From Draconibacterium orientale (GTDB taxonomy: Bacteria > Bacteroidota > Bacteroidia > Bacteroidales > Prolixibacteraceae): DNA of 64,000 nucleotides. Positions 17,762 through 25,609 of the stretch are shown here, piece by piece; positions within the stretch are counted from its first letter, which is position 1, and each line of letters opens with the position of its first letter. The translations under genes were made by a program, and so were the position numbers. A model generated the notes under the pieces. It was not told the origin of the DNA. It ran no database searches and saw nothing but the letters and a program-made list of their open reading frames with translations. Location: positions 3,454,501-3,518,500 of the forward strand of contig NZ_CP007451.1 of assembly GCF_000626635.1 (NCBI RefSeq), read 5' to 3'.

Positions 17762-19231
17762 TCATTCTAAAGTTTTGGCCGTTTCCTGAATTATCTTCCA
17801 GGCATTGTTAACGTGCTTTTCTTCGCTATGTGTTTGCCCGATATTCATGCGAAGCACTACCTGCCCGTTTATTTTAGTATGGGTGAAAAAGATCTTGCCG
17901 GCTTCGTTGATGGTATTCATCAGTTTCAGGTTGAACGCATCGTCGGATTTATGACGGAAGCACACCAGGTTCATTGTTGTTGGAACAACCACTTCGAAAT
18001 CTTCAGAATCGTTTACCCGGTTTTCAAACGCTTTGGCAAGCCGGACATGTTCGTGAATAAGGTGCTGAAGTCCTTCAACGCCGTAATGACGAATTACAAA
18101 CCACAATTTTAGCGCCCGGAAACGTCGCCCCAGTTGAATGTGCCAGTCGCGGTAATCAAACACTTCGCCCGATTCGGTGGCTTTGTTGCGTAAATATTCG
18201 GGGAGAATTGAAAAGGTATTGATGAGTTCAGAACGGTTAGCCACCCAAAATACGTTACAGTCGAAGTTGGTAAACATCCATTTGTGTGGATTAAAACTGT
18301 AACTGTCGGCCAACTCAACGCCATCGGCTAAATGTCTGAATTCCGGGCAAAGCATAGCTGTTCCCAGAGACGCCGCATCAATATGGAACCAACACTTTTC
18401 CTGTTTACTGATTCTGCCAATCTCGGGCAGCGGATCAATAGCAGTTGATGAGGTGGTGCCAATGGTTCCGCAAACAAAAAACGGAATGAGTCCGTTGGCG
18501 CGGTCTTCTTTTATTTGTTGTTCGAGCAGGTCTGTCCGCATTGAGCAGTTTTCATCTACATCAATCAATCGCAAATTGGCCCGCCCGATTCCGGCAATTT
18601 TAATTCCTTTTTCTACCGATGAGTGCGTTTGCGACGAAACATAAGCCACCAACTTTTTATCCAGTCCGTCTTCGTTGGTTTTAAATCCGGTAACTCGTTC
18701 CCGTGCTGCAATAATCGCCGTTAAGGCGGCAGTTGATGCGGTATCCTGAATAACACCGCCACCCGACGATGTTGACCGGAATTGTTCGGGCATGTCCATC
18801 ATATCGGCCAGCCAGTCGAGTACGCGGGTTTCAACTTCCGTAGCTGCCGGACTGGTTGCCCACAGCATTCCCTGCACACCAAGTCCGGAGGAAACCAAAT
18901 CGCCTAAAATTGATGGGAAAGAAGTATTGGCATTAAAATAAGCGAAAAAGTTGGGCGACTGCCAGTGTGTAATTCCCGGCATAATTTTCTCATCCAGGTC
19001 TTTAATCATATCGTCGATGCTTTCGCCTTGTTGCGGTGCTGCATCCGGTAATGAGTTCAGAATATCGCCGGGTTTTACCTGCGAAAGAACAGGATAATCT
19101 TCAATCTGTTCGTAATAATCAGCAATCCAGTCGATAATCTTTTTGCCTTCTTTCCGAAACTGTTCCGGGCTCATATGGTAGTTAAGCTTTTCCAATTTTT
19201 TGTGGTTTTGATTGTTAGAATTGCGTTTCAC
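17762..19231 (-). CDS. PLP-dependent group II amino-acid decarboxylase (aromatic-L-amino-acid type)
   Basis: 489 residues. The fold and motifs match group II decarboxylases: HWQSPNFFAYF near 85-95, the substrate/PLP region GVIQDTASTAALTAIIAARE, QTHSSVEKGIKIAG, HIDAASLGTAMLCPEFR and the PLP lysine in DSYSFNPHKWMF. The layout is that of aromatic-amino-acid (Tyr/Phe/Trp/DOPA) decarboxylases rather than glutamate decarboxylase, but the exact substrate is not readable. Start choice is uncertain: the extra N-terminal MKRNSNNQNHKKLEKLNYH precedes a more conserved MSPEQFRKEGKKIIDWIADY. The acylphosphatase gene lies 18 bases upstream, so the two are probably co-transcribed. Confidence 0.88.
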   Translation of the reverse strand: MKRNSNNQNHKKLEKLNYHMSPEQFRKEGKKIIDWIADYYEQIEDYPVLSQVKPGDILNSLPDAAPQQGESIDDMIKDLDEKIMPGITHWQSPNFFAYFNANTSFPSILGDLVSSGLGVQGMLWATSPAATEVETRVLDWLADMMDMPEQFRSTSSGGGVIQDTASTAALTAIIAARERVTGFKTNEDGLDKKLVAYVSSQTHSSVEKGIKIAGIGRANLRLIDVDENCSMRTDLLEQQIKEDRANGLIPFFVCGTIGTTSSTAIDPLPEIGRISKQEKCWFHIDAASLGTAMLCPEFRHLADGVELADSYSFNPHKWMFTNFDCNVFWVANRSELINTFSILPEYLRNKATESGEVFDYRDWHIQLGRRFRALKLWFVIRHYGVEGLQHLIHEHVRLAKAFENRVNDSEDFEVVVPTTMNLVCFRHKSDDAFNLKLMNTINEAGKIFFTHTKINGQVVLRMNIGQTHSEEKHVNNAWKIIQETAKTLE

Positions 19232-19249
19232 GATAAGGGTGAAATCTTT

Positions 19250-19519
19250 TTACCTGACTTCAAAATGGGTATACGATTCAATAACATGAAGTTCGGTGTG
19301 GTGAACACTTTTTACAAGGGAGAGGGGAGGACCAACCCAAAGGTAATCAACTAGTGTTTTTACCGCAGGTTCGGGGCCTTGTGCCAGCACCATTACACCG
19401 CCATCGACTGTATTACGCACCCAACCGGTAACATTTAGTAATTTGGCCTGTTGCTGCACGTAGTAGCGAAAACCTACTCCCTGAACCCGGCCGGTAACTC
19501 TTATTTCGTATTGAACCAT
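19250..19519 (-). CDS. acyP: Acylphosphatase
   Basis: 89 residues from ATG 19519 (MVQYEIRVTGRVQGVGFRYY). Six codons upstream is another Met, but family members begin close to the beta-strand. The phosphate-binding loop RVQGVGFR includes catalytic R18, and N36 is in TGWVRN. It hydrolyses acyl phosphates such as carbamoyl or acetyl phosphate in the cytosol. It is immediately upstream of the decarboxylase gene (18-base gap). Confidence 0.93.
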   Translation of the reverse strand: MVQYEIRVTGRVQGVGFRYYVQQQAKLLNVTGWVRNTVDGGVMVLAQGPEPAVKTLVDYLWVGPPLSLVKSVHHTELHVIESYTHFEVR

Positions 19520-19572
19520 ATTTTTACACTCAAGCAAGCGTAAAAGTAATAAGAATAATGTTGAAAGTTTGC

Positions 19573-20490
19573 TTAAGCTTGTACCAAATAGTCGGTCAGT
19601 TCTTTTTTGGTTGCTTTGTATTTACCGGTTAAAGAGGAATCGGCCGAATGCAGTTGATTAACAATTCGTGAAACCTGGTTCAGAACATCCACGCATCCAT
19701 CGTACGAGCGGTTAATTTTGCTTTGAACTACCCAGTCCATAATTAGATTGTCGAAAAAGTAATCGGCAAAAGTAGTCAGTCCAACCAACTGTAAATCCAT
19801 TGAACTAACCTGGTTTATCTGAACGTCTTTAAGTTCGCGGTTGAATTTACGAAGCCAATACTGTACATCATGGATCAGTGCTTTTGCATCGTCCATTTTC
19901 GAGTGTTTTACTGCCGTTGCAATTAATCCTCCGCCAATCATATCAAATGTTCCCCAGTTCTGTGCTTTGCGCAAAGATTCCAATGCCAGCTTTAACCCTT
20001 TAATAGCCAATTCGCCGGCATGAATTGCTTCATTTACTTCTTTCTTTTGCGAAAAGTAGTTTCCAAGTAATTCTTCATATTTCTGAAGCGTACCATCGTT
20101 TGCGGCTTTCAAGTGCTGCTCTTTTTCCGATAAAAGCGCTTTGTAATCTTTTTCAGGATTTCCGCATTGCTGTAGTTCGCGAGTTAAACTATCAAGCTCT
20201 TGTTTCAGGTTGATAATCTGTTTTTGGCAATTCTCAAATTTTAGTTTGGCTGCCAGAAATTCCTGCCGCTCTTTATTAAGCTTCTTCTCTTTCGTTCCTA
20301 AAATATCATGAAAAAGGCTGGTTAATCCACCTTCTTCCAGTCGCTTTACATCTTCAAATTCTTTTTGTAGTTCCTTTTTTAGCCGAACTAATTTATCCTG
20401 TTCCTGTGTGAGTTCGTTTTGAGTACGGTGTAAAAGTTTCTCGATGCGGTTTTTTTCTTCCGCGCTTTCTTTCAATTGAATGAGGTTCAT
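19573..20490 (-). CDS. Hypothetical coiled-coil protein
   Basis: 305 residues, no signal peptide. The first 125 residues are a long heptad-rich, Lys/Glu/Gln-rich coiled coil, broken by a short GGLTSLFHDILGTKEKK segment. The C-terminal half (about 145-300) is helical and contains a glycine-rich turn (WGTFDMIGGGLIATAVKHSKMDDA) and aromatic positions (VQYWLRKFNREL, FADYFFDNLIMDWVV). I do not recognise a named family. It could be a cytosolic structural or membrane-associated scaffold. The acylphosphatase gene follows after 54 bases. Confidence 0.7.
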   Translation of the reverse strand: MNLIQLKESAEEKNRIEKLLHRTQNELTQEQDKLVRLKKELQKEFEDVKRLEEGGLTSLFHDILGTKEKKLNKERQEFLAAKLKFENCQKQIINLKQELDSLTRELQQCGNPEKDYKALLSEKEQHLKAANDGTLQKYEELLGNYFSQKKEVNEAIHAGELAIKGLKLALESLRKAQNWGTFDMIGGGLIATAVKHSKMDDAKALIHDVQYWLRKFNRELKDVQINQVSSMDLQLVGLTTFADYFFDNLIMDWVVQSKINRSYDGCVDVLNQVSRIVNQLHSADSSLTGKYKATKKELTDYLVQA

Positions 20491-20538
20491 GTTGAATTGA
20501 TTGTTTTTTGTAAAAATAGAAAAAGATTTTTCCCTGGG

Positions 20539-20895
20539 TTAATTTTTAAATACTTCTACATTCTCGGGTTGTACCAGTGCCCAGATTGAATAAACACCAA
20601 TTCCCGTTCCGATAGGGAAACTAAACAAATTCAGCACTGAAATAATGAGTGTGAGAATTCGTGCCCATTCTTTACGTTTGAATAAACCTATTCCGGCAAG
20701 TATGCCCGGCAAGCTCACAATAAACGCAACAATCATAATTACGTTGGCAATAATTGAAAGTACAAATTCTGCTTCGTGATCATCGGCAAAAGCTCCAATT
20801 ACGTGAAAAAGGATAAAAATAGCGGTGGCAATTATTAGCCCGAAAATGCTATAAACAATTTGCAGCGTAGCAACTACGTTAATGTGTTTTTCCAT
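20539..20895 (-). CDS. Small integral membrane protein, four predicted TM helices
   Basis: 118 residues with hydrophobic helices near 8-32, 44-66, 70-80 and 82-108. After the third comes a short GLFKRKEWARIL loop, common in small Bacteroidota DUF membrane proteins. The charged ADDHEAEF segment between helices 1 and 2 is probably extracytoplasmic. No catalytic motif. It lies upstream of the coiled-coil gene (48-base gap), so the two may be co-transcribed. Confidence 0.7.
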   Translation of the reverse strand: MEKHINVVATLQIVYSIFGLIIATAIFILFHVIGAFADDHEAEFVLSIIANVIMIVAFIVSLPGILAGIGLFKRKEWARILTLIISVLNLFSFPIGTGIGVYSIWALVQPENVEVFKN

Positions 20896-21021
20896 GATTT
20901 GTTGTTTTTTGTTTTTATGAATTTACAAAATTGAGGAGCAAGGCGGCGAAACTTTTAGACGAACAGCAACAATTTGCCGTTAAATTAGTTATTTAGATAA
21001 GCTTAGTTATTTAGAAAACTG

Positions 21022-21029
21022 TAATTTTG
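21022..21029 (+). promoter_or_regulatory. -7 box (TAATTTTG)
   Basis: Matches TAnnTTTG, 28 bases before ATG 21057. Confidence 0.5.
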
Positions 21030-21056
21030 CAGCGGAAATTTTGAAAAAATTAGAAT

Positions 21057-21305
21057 ATGGAAATATTGAAAGTTGTTTTATTAGCAGTGGCCTTGCTGGG
21101 AGTTGGAATGTTGGGGATGGCACTAAGGATTGTGTTTCTGAAAGGCGGAAAATTTCCGAATACGCACGTTGGAGGAAACGCGCATTTAAAGAAAAACGGT
21201 GTTTATTGTGCAACCACACAAGATAAATTGGCACAGCGCGATGCCCGAAAAGAACTGCAATTCAAAAAAATGAATTTAATAACAGATACGGAAGCCGGTA
21301 AATAA
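21057..21305 (+). CDS. Small membrane-anchored protein of the KFPNTHVGGN type
   Basis: 82 residues: an N-terminal TM helix (ILKVVLLAVALLGVGMLGMALRIVF), then a soluble part with GGKFPNTHVGGNAHLKKNGVYCATTQDK. I recall this motif in small Bacteroidota 'membrane or secreted' proteins encoded near apbE or Na+-NQR genes; here an apbE lies about 180 bases away, convergent. The single Cys (C51) and the KFPNTHVGGN block suggest a redox or cofactor role, but this is unproven. Confidence 0.72.
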   Translation: MEILKVVLLAVALLGVGMLGMALRIVFLKGGKFPNTHVGGNAHLKKNGVYCATTQDKLAQRDARKELQFKKMNLITDTEAGK

Positions 21306-21317
21306 CCGGCTTTTTTT
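21293..21317 (+). terminator. Terminator overlapping the stop codon of the small membrane protein gene
   Basis: AGCCGGT (21293-21299) pairs with ACCGGCT (21305-21311), with a run of T after it. The TAA stop (21303-21305) lies in the loop and stem. Confidence 0.8.
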
Positions 21318-21482
21318 ATTCAGTGAGCCCCAAATTACAGGAGTGAAACGAACTGTATTTTAATGGTCGAACTAATCCCGATAGTGGAGCGTATCGGGAT
21401 AAATGAGTCAATATTCCGATACTTCATCTTTTTAAGTAAAGGTTTTCCATATTGATACTTTGTAAGCTTGCAGCGAGATAGT

Positions 21483-22478
21483 TTATTTCCTGAGCATTTC
21501 TTCAAAACCTTCCGACATATAAACCTGGTTTTCACCATTCTCGTCGGCATAAATAAAATAGATTTCCATACCCGGCACCAGTCGTGCAATTTCAATACCC
21601 GCATCTTTACCCAATACCATAAACGCAGTGGCAAAAGCATCGGCGGTCATACAATCTCTGGCAATTACCGAAGCGCTTAATAAGCTGTGTTGTACCGGGT
21701 AACCCGAAATGGGGTCGATGGTGTGCGCATATTTTTTACCGTCTTCTTCGTAAAAGTTCAGGTAATTACCTGATGTTGCCATGGCGCGGTTATTCAGCAT
21801 TAATGCAGCACTTAACTCGTTCTCAAAAGGATTCTCGATGGGCTCGCGAATGCCGATTGTCCACACTTTATGTTTGTCGTTTACGCCTTTTGCCACAACT
21901 TCACCGCCAATGTCAACCATGTAATTCAAACAACCTTTCTTTTGCAGAAATTCGCCGATCAGGTCGCAGGTGTAACCTTTGGCAATGGCACTCATATTAA
22001 TCGTCATGTGCGGATTTTCTTTTACGATTTGGCCATTTTCGAAGCGGATTTTTTCATATCCACAAATTTGCTTTAACGAATCAACTTTTTCAGCTGTCAT
22101 TTTTTGGCGGTCTTCAGGGCCAAATCCCCACGCGTTTATTAGCGGACCGGCAGTAATATCGAAAGCTCCATGTGTAATTAGTGCAATTTCCTCTGCCTTT
22201 AAAAAGCAGGTTGTAAATTCTTGTTCAAGTTCAACCGGAGAATTGTTGTTTACTTTGGTAATGGTTGACTGCTTGTCGTAATGCGAAAAAATGCGCGACA
22301 GGCGTTGTAACTCTTCATCAATGGCTGGCTGCAGGTCTTCTCCCTTTGGGCTTTCATATTTTATGCTGTAGTAAGTGCCGTAAATCGTTCCGTTATTGGC
22401 AATGTATTTTGATGTGCTGGTAGTGCAGGCTTGAAAAATAAGGATCAATCCTAATAGGAGAAGTATTCGCTGATTCAT
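21483..22478 (-). CDS. apbE: FAD:protein FMN transferase (ApbE), lipoprotein
   Basis: 331 residues. Lipoprotein signal with lipobox FQAC (C18). The ApbE fold shows GTYYSIKYES, FDITAGPLINAWGFG, MTINMSAIAKGYTCDLI, VDIGGEVVAKG, SGNYLNFYEEDGKKYAHTIDPISGYP and the metal-binding end MTADAFATAFMVLG. It attaches FMN to Thr/Ser of extracytoplasmic flavoproteins such as NqrB/C or RnfG. No NqrC-like target is in the window, so this gene and the second apbE at 42121 have unknown partners. It is convergent with the KFPNTHVGGN membrane protein. Confidence 0.93.
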   Translation of the reverse strand: MNQRILLLLGLILIFQACTTSTSKYIANNGTIYGTYYSIKYESPKGEDLQPAIDEELQRLSRIFSHYDKQSTITKVNNNSPVELEQEFTTCFLKAEEIALITHGAFDITAGPLINAWGFGPEDRQKMTAEKVDSLKQICGYEKIRFENGQIVKENPHMTINMSAIAKGYTCDLIGEFLQKKGCLNYMVDIGGEVVAKGVNDKHKVWTIGIREPIENPFENELSAALMLNNRAMATSGNYLNFYEEDGKKYAHTIDPISGYPVQHSLLSASVIARDCMTADAFATAFMVLGKDAGIEIARLVPGMEIYFIYADENGENQVYMSEGFEEMLRK

Positions 22479-22577
22479 TTTTATGTAGTTGAATTTGCTG
22501 CGAATTTAGGAAATTTATGCGCAAGGAACGGTGATACGGAATGGAAATACGAAAGAAGTTTTTATAGAATGACCGGA

Positions 22578-23021
22578 TTATTGTTCAGTCATGGAATCAA
22601 TCAAGCGGTTGAGTTTCTCCCTTAAATCGATTAATTCTTCAACCGAGATTTTGTCGGTGTCGAGTTGGGCAACAAGCTTTTCCGGTATTTCTGCTGCCTG
22701 TGTGCGCAACTGCTGGCCTTTGTCGGTCAGGCTAACTGTTACTTTTCGTTCATCTTCTGCCGACCGGGTGCGTTTTACAATTCCCTGCACTTCCATTCGT
22801 TTTAAAAGCGGTGTAATGGTGTTGGTGTTCAGTATCAGTTTTTTGGCAATTGTGTTTACCGGCATGGAATCGTGTTCCCAAAGCACCATTAAAACCAGGT
22901 ATTGTGGGTAAGTAATTCCCAGTTTATCGAGCATTGGCTGATAGGTGCGTGTTATCAGGCGCGAGGCCGCATAAATGGGGAAACAAAGCTGGTTGCTGAG
23001 TTTTAACTGTTCAAATTCCAT
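22578..23021 (-). CDS. ohrR: OhrR-type MarR-family peroxide-sensing repressor
   Basis: 147 residues from ATG 23021 (MEFEQLKLSNQLCFPIY). The longer reading from 23039 is rejected because the -7 box (23037-23044) would lie inside it. The reactive Cys C13 and the two Tyr that hydrogen-bond to it (Y27, Y38) keep the spacing of B. subtilis OhrR C15/Y29/Y40. The winged helix follows (LNTNTITPLLKRMEVQGIV, RSAEDERKVTVSLT). The protein senses organic hydroperoxides by Cys oxidation. Its usual target, an ohr gene, is not present; two glutathione-peroxidase-family genes upstream are the likely targets instead. Confidence 0.85.
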   Translation of the reverse strand: MEFEQLKLSNQLCFPIYAASRLITRTYQPMLDKLGITYPQYLVLMVLWEHDSMPVNTIAKKLILNTNTITPLLKRMEVQGIVKRTRSAEDERKVTVSLTDKGQQLRTQAAEIPEKLVAQLDTDKISVEELIDLREKLNRLIDSMTEQ

Positions 23022-23036
23022 GTGATTTATTTTCTG

Positions 23037-23044
23037 CAAAGATA
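23037..23044 (-). promoter_or_regulatory. -7 box (TATCTTTG) of ohrR
   Basis: CAAAGATA on the plus strand. It is 16 bases from the ATG at 23021 and fixes that start. Confidence 0.6.
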
Positions 23045-23082
23045 AAAAATGAAGCCGCTATTGAAATGGTGTCAGCGGCTTC
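23045..23082 (-). terminator. Terminator between the secreted GPx gene and ohrR
   Basis: GAAGCCGCT (23051-23059) pairs with AGCGGCTTC (23074-23082). T-runs occur on both strands, so it could act in both directions. It ends the 23095-23715 gene and abuts the ohrR -7 box. Confidence 0.75.
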
Positions 23083-23094
23083 ATTTTTTATAGC

Positions 23095-23715
23095 TTAATT
23101 TTCGAACCATTCATCAAGCATCAATATTTCGCTTATAACGTTGGGAGCCAGCGAACCAATCAACTTTCCGTCTTCATCGATCAGGAATTTTTGGAAGTTC
23201 CATTCGATTTTGGTGTCAGCCACTCCGTTTAGCTCCTTTTTTGTGAGCCATTCGTAAATGGGATCGGTACTTACCTTTTCTGCTTTATTTTCATCGGGCG
23301 GGTACGCCGTGTAAATGTAATCGCAAACCGACACTTTATCCATCATCGGGAATGTTATACCGTAATTGGAGGTGCAAAATTCTAGAATTTCTTCGCTGGA
23401 ACCCGGATCTTGCTTTAAAAAGTTGTTGGCAGGAAATCCGATAATTTCAAATTTCTCCTTGTCCAGTGATTCGTAGAGTTTTTGCAATAGTTCGAATTGC
23501 GGTGTCAATCCGCATTTGCTAGCTGTGTTCACCACTAAAACCTTTTTGCCTTTTAGTTGGGCAAGGTCGAAATCGTTGCCGTTAATGTCTTTCACCACAA
23601 AATCGTGAAAGGTTTTTAGTGCAGGTTTGTCTTCGCCTTTTTCAGCAGAAAATGAAGGTGCTGCCTGAAATACAAGTAAAGTTGCAATAGTAAAAAATGC
23701 AAGTAACTGTTTCAT
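23095..23715 (-). CDS. Exported glutathione-peroxidase-family thiol peroxidase
   Basis: 206 residues with a cleavable signal peptide (QAAPSFSAEK). GPx motifs: [12 protein letters not shown] with peroxidatic C68, KQDPG (Q102), C114 as possible resolving Cys (EEILEFCTSNYGITFP), and W172-N173 in EWNFQKF. The normally conserved GFPCNQF reads GFPANNF, so the second motif Cys and Gln are changed. It probably reduces peroxides with thioredoxin in the periplasm. It is a paralogue of the next gene upstream, with a 59-base gap. Confidence 0.88.
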   Translation of the reverse strand: MKQLLAFFTIATLLVFQAAPSFSAEKGEDKPALKTFHDFVVKDINGNDFDLAQLKGKKVLVVNTASKCGLTPQFELLQKLYESLDKEKFEIIGFPANNFLKQDPGSSEEILEFCTSNYGITFPMMDKVSVCDYIYTAYPPDENKAEKVSTDPIYEWLTKKELNGVADTKIEWNFQKFLIDEDGKLIGSLAPNVISEILMLDEWFEN

Positions 23716-23774
23716 TTTAAAAGTCTTTTATCGGTTATTAATTTCTTCAAGAATTCAATTCTGTTGTTAACCAT

Positions 23775-24260
23775 TTAATTCTGCAAAAGTTTTGCGATGT
23801 GGCTTTCCAGTTTTTCGGGTTTTGTTGTTGGGGCGAATCGTTTTACCGGATTACCGTTAGCATCGATCAGGAACTTTGTAAAATTCCATTTGATCTTACT
23901 GCCCAAAGTTCCGCCCAGTTCTTTTTTCAGGTATTTGTAAATGGGGTGAGCATTATCGCCATTTACATCAATTTTCGAGAACATGGGAAAAGTAACGCCA
24001 TAATTAAGAAGACAACCTTCAGCAATCGATTTTTCATCGCCAGGCTCCTGATTGGCAAACTGGTTACACGGAAATCCCAGAATCACCAATCCTTTGTCCT
24101 TATAATCTTTATAGAGTTTTTCCAGCCCTTCAAATTGTGGTGTTAATCCACATTTACTGGCGGTGTTTACTACCAAAACTGTTTTCCCTTTGTAGTTGTC
24201 CATGGCAACTTCTTTGCCCTGTAAACTTGTTGCTTTAAATTGATAAAAATTGTTTTCCAT
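23775..24260 (-). CDS. Cytosolic glutathione-peroxidase-family thiol peroxidase
   Basis: 161 residues from ATG 24260 ([18 protein letters not shown]); an upstream in-frame Met would fall within the promoter and operators. Catalytic residues: C37 (NTASKCGLT), Q71 (NQEPG), W125-N126 (IKWNFTKF). GFPCNQF is intact (C65) and C83 may be the resolving Cys. It reduces H2O2 or organic peroxides using thioredoxin. Two palindromes flank the -7 box, suggesting peroxide-controlled expression by the nearby OhrR-like protein. Confidence 0.92.
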   Translation of the reverse strand: MENNFYQFKATSLQGKEVAMDNYKGKTVLVVNTASKCGLTPQFEGLEKLYKDYKDKGLVILGFPCNQFANQEPGDEKSIAEGCLLNYGVTFPMFSKIDVNGDNAHPIYKYLKKELGGTLGSKIKWNFTKFLIDANGNPVKRFAPTTKPEKLESHIAKLLQN

Positions 24261-24291
24261 TGTATAATTGTTTTTATATGCTTTCTTAAAA

Positions 24292-24305
24292 TATCGTGCG
24301 CGATA
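24292..24305 (-). promoter_or_regulatory. Candidate redox operator 1 (TATCG-tgcg-CGATA)
   Basis: A 5-bp inverted repeat with a 4-nt spacer, just downstream of the -7 box (24306-24313), at the expected transcription start of the GPx gene. Confidence 0.5.
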
Positions 24306-24313
24306 CAAATATA
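24306..24313 (-). promoter_or_regulatory. -7 box (TATATTTG) of the cytosolic GPx gene
   Basis: CAAATATA on the plus strand; about 46 bases upstream of ATG 24260. Palindromes lie directly on both sides. Confidence 0.6.
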
Positions 24314-24324
24314 AGAATAATTCG

Positions 24325-24342
24325 ATATGTCGCAAGCGATAT
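24325..24342 (-). promoter_or_regulatory. Candidate redox operator 2 (ATATGTCGC-AAGCGATAT)
   Basis: The core TCGC-AA-GCGA is a perfect inverted repeat with AT-rich flanks. It covers the -33 region of the GPx promoter. Half-site GCGATA is shared with operator 1. Confidence 0.5.
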
Positions 24343-24390
24343 AAAACAAATCATAATAAAAAGAAGGGATAAATTCATATTTCGAAAAAC

Positions 24391-24410
24391 TGTTCGTACT
24401 TTTGCGAACA
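24391..24410 (+). promoter_or_regulatory. ArsR operator with embedded -7 box (first arsR)
   Basis: TGTTCG and CGAACA form a perfect 6-bp inverted repeat around exactly 8 nt, TACTTTTG, which is itself a TAnnTTTG -7 box. A repressor bound here would cover the promoter. Same geometry as at 29671-29690. Confidence 0.7.
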
Positions 24411-24425
24411 ACGAACAATGCACCC

Positions 24426-24480
24426 CCTATCTTCGTCCCTCAGATTGTCCCCCTAGAGGATGAATCGCAATGAAGATAGG
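24426..24480 (+). promoter_or_regulatory. Structured 5' leader of arsR 1
   Basis: CCTATCTTC (24426-24434) and GAAGATAGG (24472-24480) are perfect 9-bp inverted repeats bracketing a C-rich segment, inside the roughly 100-nt leader between the operator-promoter and ATG 24514. Possible regulatory hairpin or a small inserted palindromic element. Confidence 0.45.
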
Positions 24481-24513
24481 TCTGTAAGTGAATAAATAGA
24501 TAGCAAAAGATAG

Positions 24514-24813
24514 ATGGAAGAACAAATTATTTCAGATAAGCAACAAAAAATAGCCCGTTATGCAAAAGCGCTGGGACATCCGGTACGTGTGTATGTATTG
24601 CAATTACTGGGCAAACAAAGTTGTTGTTATAGTGGCGATTTAAGTGACGAGCTGCCAATTGCAAAGTCAACTTTATCGCAACATTTAAAAGAATTAAAGG
24701 ATGCAGGATTGATTCAGGGTGAAATTGAAGCTCCCCGAATTAAATATTGCGTGAACAAAGAAAACTGGGAAGAAGCGAAACAACTTTTTAGAGATTTTCT
24801 GAAATTGGATTAA
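24514..24813 (+). CDS. arsR: ArsR-family arsenical-responsive repressor (unit 1)
   Basis: 99 residues, a short winged-helix ArsR/SmtB protein. The DNA-recognition region is [18 protein letters not shown] (positions about 50-68), followed by the wing [15 protein letters not shown]. Adjacent cysteines C37-C38 ([10 protein letters not shown]), just before the recognition helices, and C79 (KYCVN) are candidate arsenic ligands. It opens the unit arsR-arsE-F-G-arsP-P5CR-like and lies behind the operator at 24391-24410, so autoregulation is likely. The spacing of Cys residues differs from E. coli ArsR, which may reflect specificity for organic arsenicals (inference). Confidence 0.9.
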   Translation: MEEQIISDKQQKIARYAKALGHPVRVYVLQLLGKQSCCYSGDLSDELPIAKSTLSQHLKELKDAGLIQGEIEAPRIKYCVNKENWEEAKQLFRDFLKLD

Positions 24814-24828
24814 AAAATATACGAAAAT

Positions 24829-24846
24829 AGTTTGTGTTTTCGCGGA
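24829..24846 (+). promoter_or_regulatory. Weak ArsR-like half-site pair upstream of the thioredoxin-like gene
   Basis: TTTG-8 nt-CGGA keeps the TTCG-N8-CGAA spacing with one mismatch per arm. No TAnnTTTG box in the spacer. Tentative. Confidence 0.25.
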
Positions 24847-24874
24847 CGATAAATCAAAAAAAACAACAATAAAA

Positions 24875-25105
24875 ATGGATATAAAAGTATTAGGAACCGG
24901 CTGTGCAAAGTGCAAAAAGCTGGAACAACTAACAAGAACTGCAGTGAGTGAATTGGGTATTGAAGCCACAATTGAAAAAGTGGAAGACATCTATAAAATC
25001 ATGCAGTTTGGAGTGATGAATACACCGGCGCTGGTAGTTGACGGGAAAGTTGTTATGAGTGGGCGACTTCCGGGAGATAAAGAATTGAAAGAACTTTTAT
25101 CGTAA
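24875..25105 (+). CDS. arsE: Small thioredoxin-fold redox protein, ArsE-like
   Basis: 76 residues: the minimal thioredoxin fold of the 'redox-active disulfide protein 2' type. The active site is C10-A-K-C13 (LGTGCAKCKKLEQL) and the cis-Pro loop is MNTPALVVDGKVV. It lies between arsR and an ArsF-like gene. In the arsEFG operon described in Shewanella, ArsE and ArsF together reduce nitrophenyl arsenicals and ArsG exports the aromatic amine arsenical; order and types match here. The symbol is assigned from context. Confidence 0.82.
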   Translation: MDIKVLGTGCAKCKKLEQLTRTAVSELGIEATIEKVEDIYKIMQFGVMNTPALVVDGKVVMSGRLPGDKELKELLS

Positions 25106-25166
25106 AAGCGAACGACAGAAACCGATTTAGTAATAAAAATTATCAACAACCTTTAACAGTAATATT

Positions 25167-25604
25167 ATGAAGAAATTAATCAATATTCTTAGTGTAATAT
25201 TTTTTGTTGGCGCAATGTCGGCAAATGCTCAATGTTGTTCAGGTGCAGCCAAAAGCGGGCCAAATGTATTGTGTGATGGCTGTGCTGTAGCTCCTCAATC
25301 CAGTGAAGTAAAAGCCTACTATTTTCATGCAACAAAACGTTGTGTTACCTGCCAGGCAGTGGAAAAAGTAGCTAAGGAAACGATTGAAGAGAACTACAAA
25401 GGGAAAGTAACTTTCGTGTCGATCAACCGTGAAGAGGAAAAAGATAATCCGTTGGTGAAAAAGTACAAAATTAGCGGACAAACATTGTTGCTGGTAAAAG
25501 GCGACGAAATGGTTGACCTTACCAGTTCGGCATTTATGAATGCACGCACCAACCCGGATAAATTTGAAAAGCGCTTAAAGTCTGAAATCGACGAACTGCT
25601 CTAA
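25167..25604 (+). CDS. arsF: Secreted ArsF-family protein (nitrophenyl-arsenical reductase subunit-like)
   Basis: 145 residues. The signal peptide ends at MSANAQ, followed by a Cys-rich N-terminus (C23-C24, C36, C39). A thioredoxin-like domain has C59-V-T-C62 (HATKRCVTCQAVEKVAKETI) and a cis-Pro-like region ISGQTLLLVKGDE. It matches the family annotated as nitrophenyl compound nitroreductase subunit ArsF. Preceded by the ArsE-like gene (61 bases) and followed after 5 bases by the ArsG-like permease, so it is clearly in one operon. The exact reaction is inferred from family knowledge. Confidence 0.85.
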   Translation: MKKLINILSVIFFVGAMSANAQCCSGAAKSGPNVLCDGCAVAPQSSEVKAYYFHATKRCVTCQAVEKVAKETIEENYKGKVTFVSINREEEKDNPLVKKYKISGQTLLLVKGDEMVDLTSSAFMNARTNPDKFEKRLKSEIDELL

Positions 25605-25609
25605 TTAGG

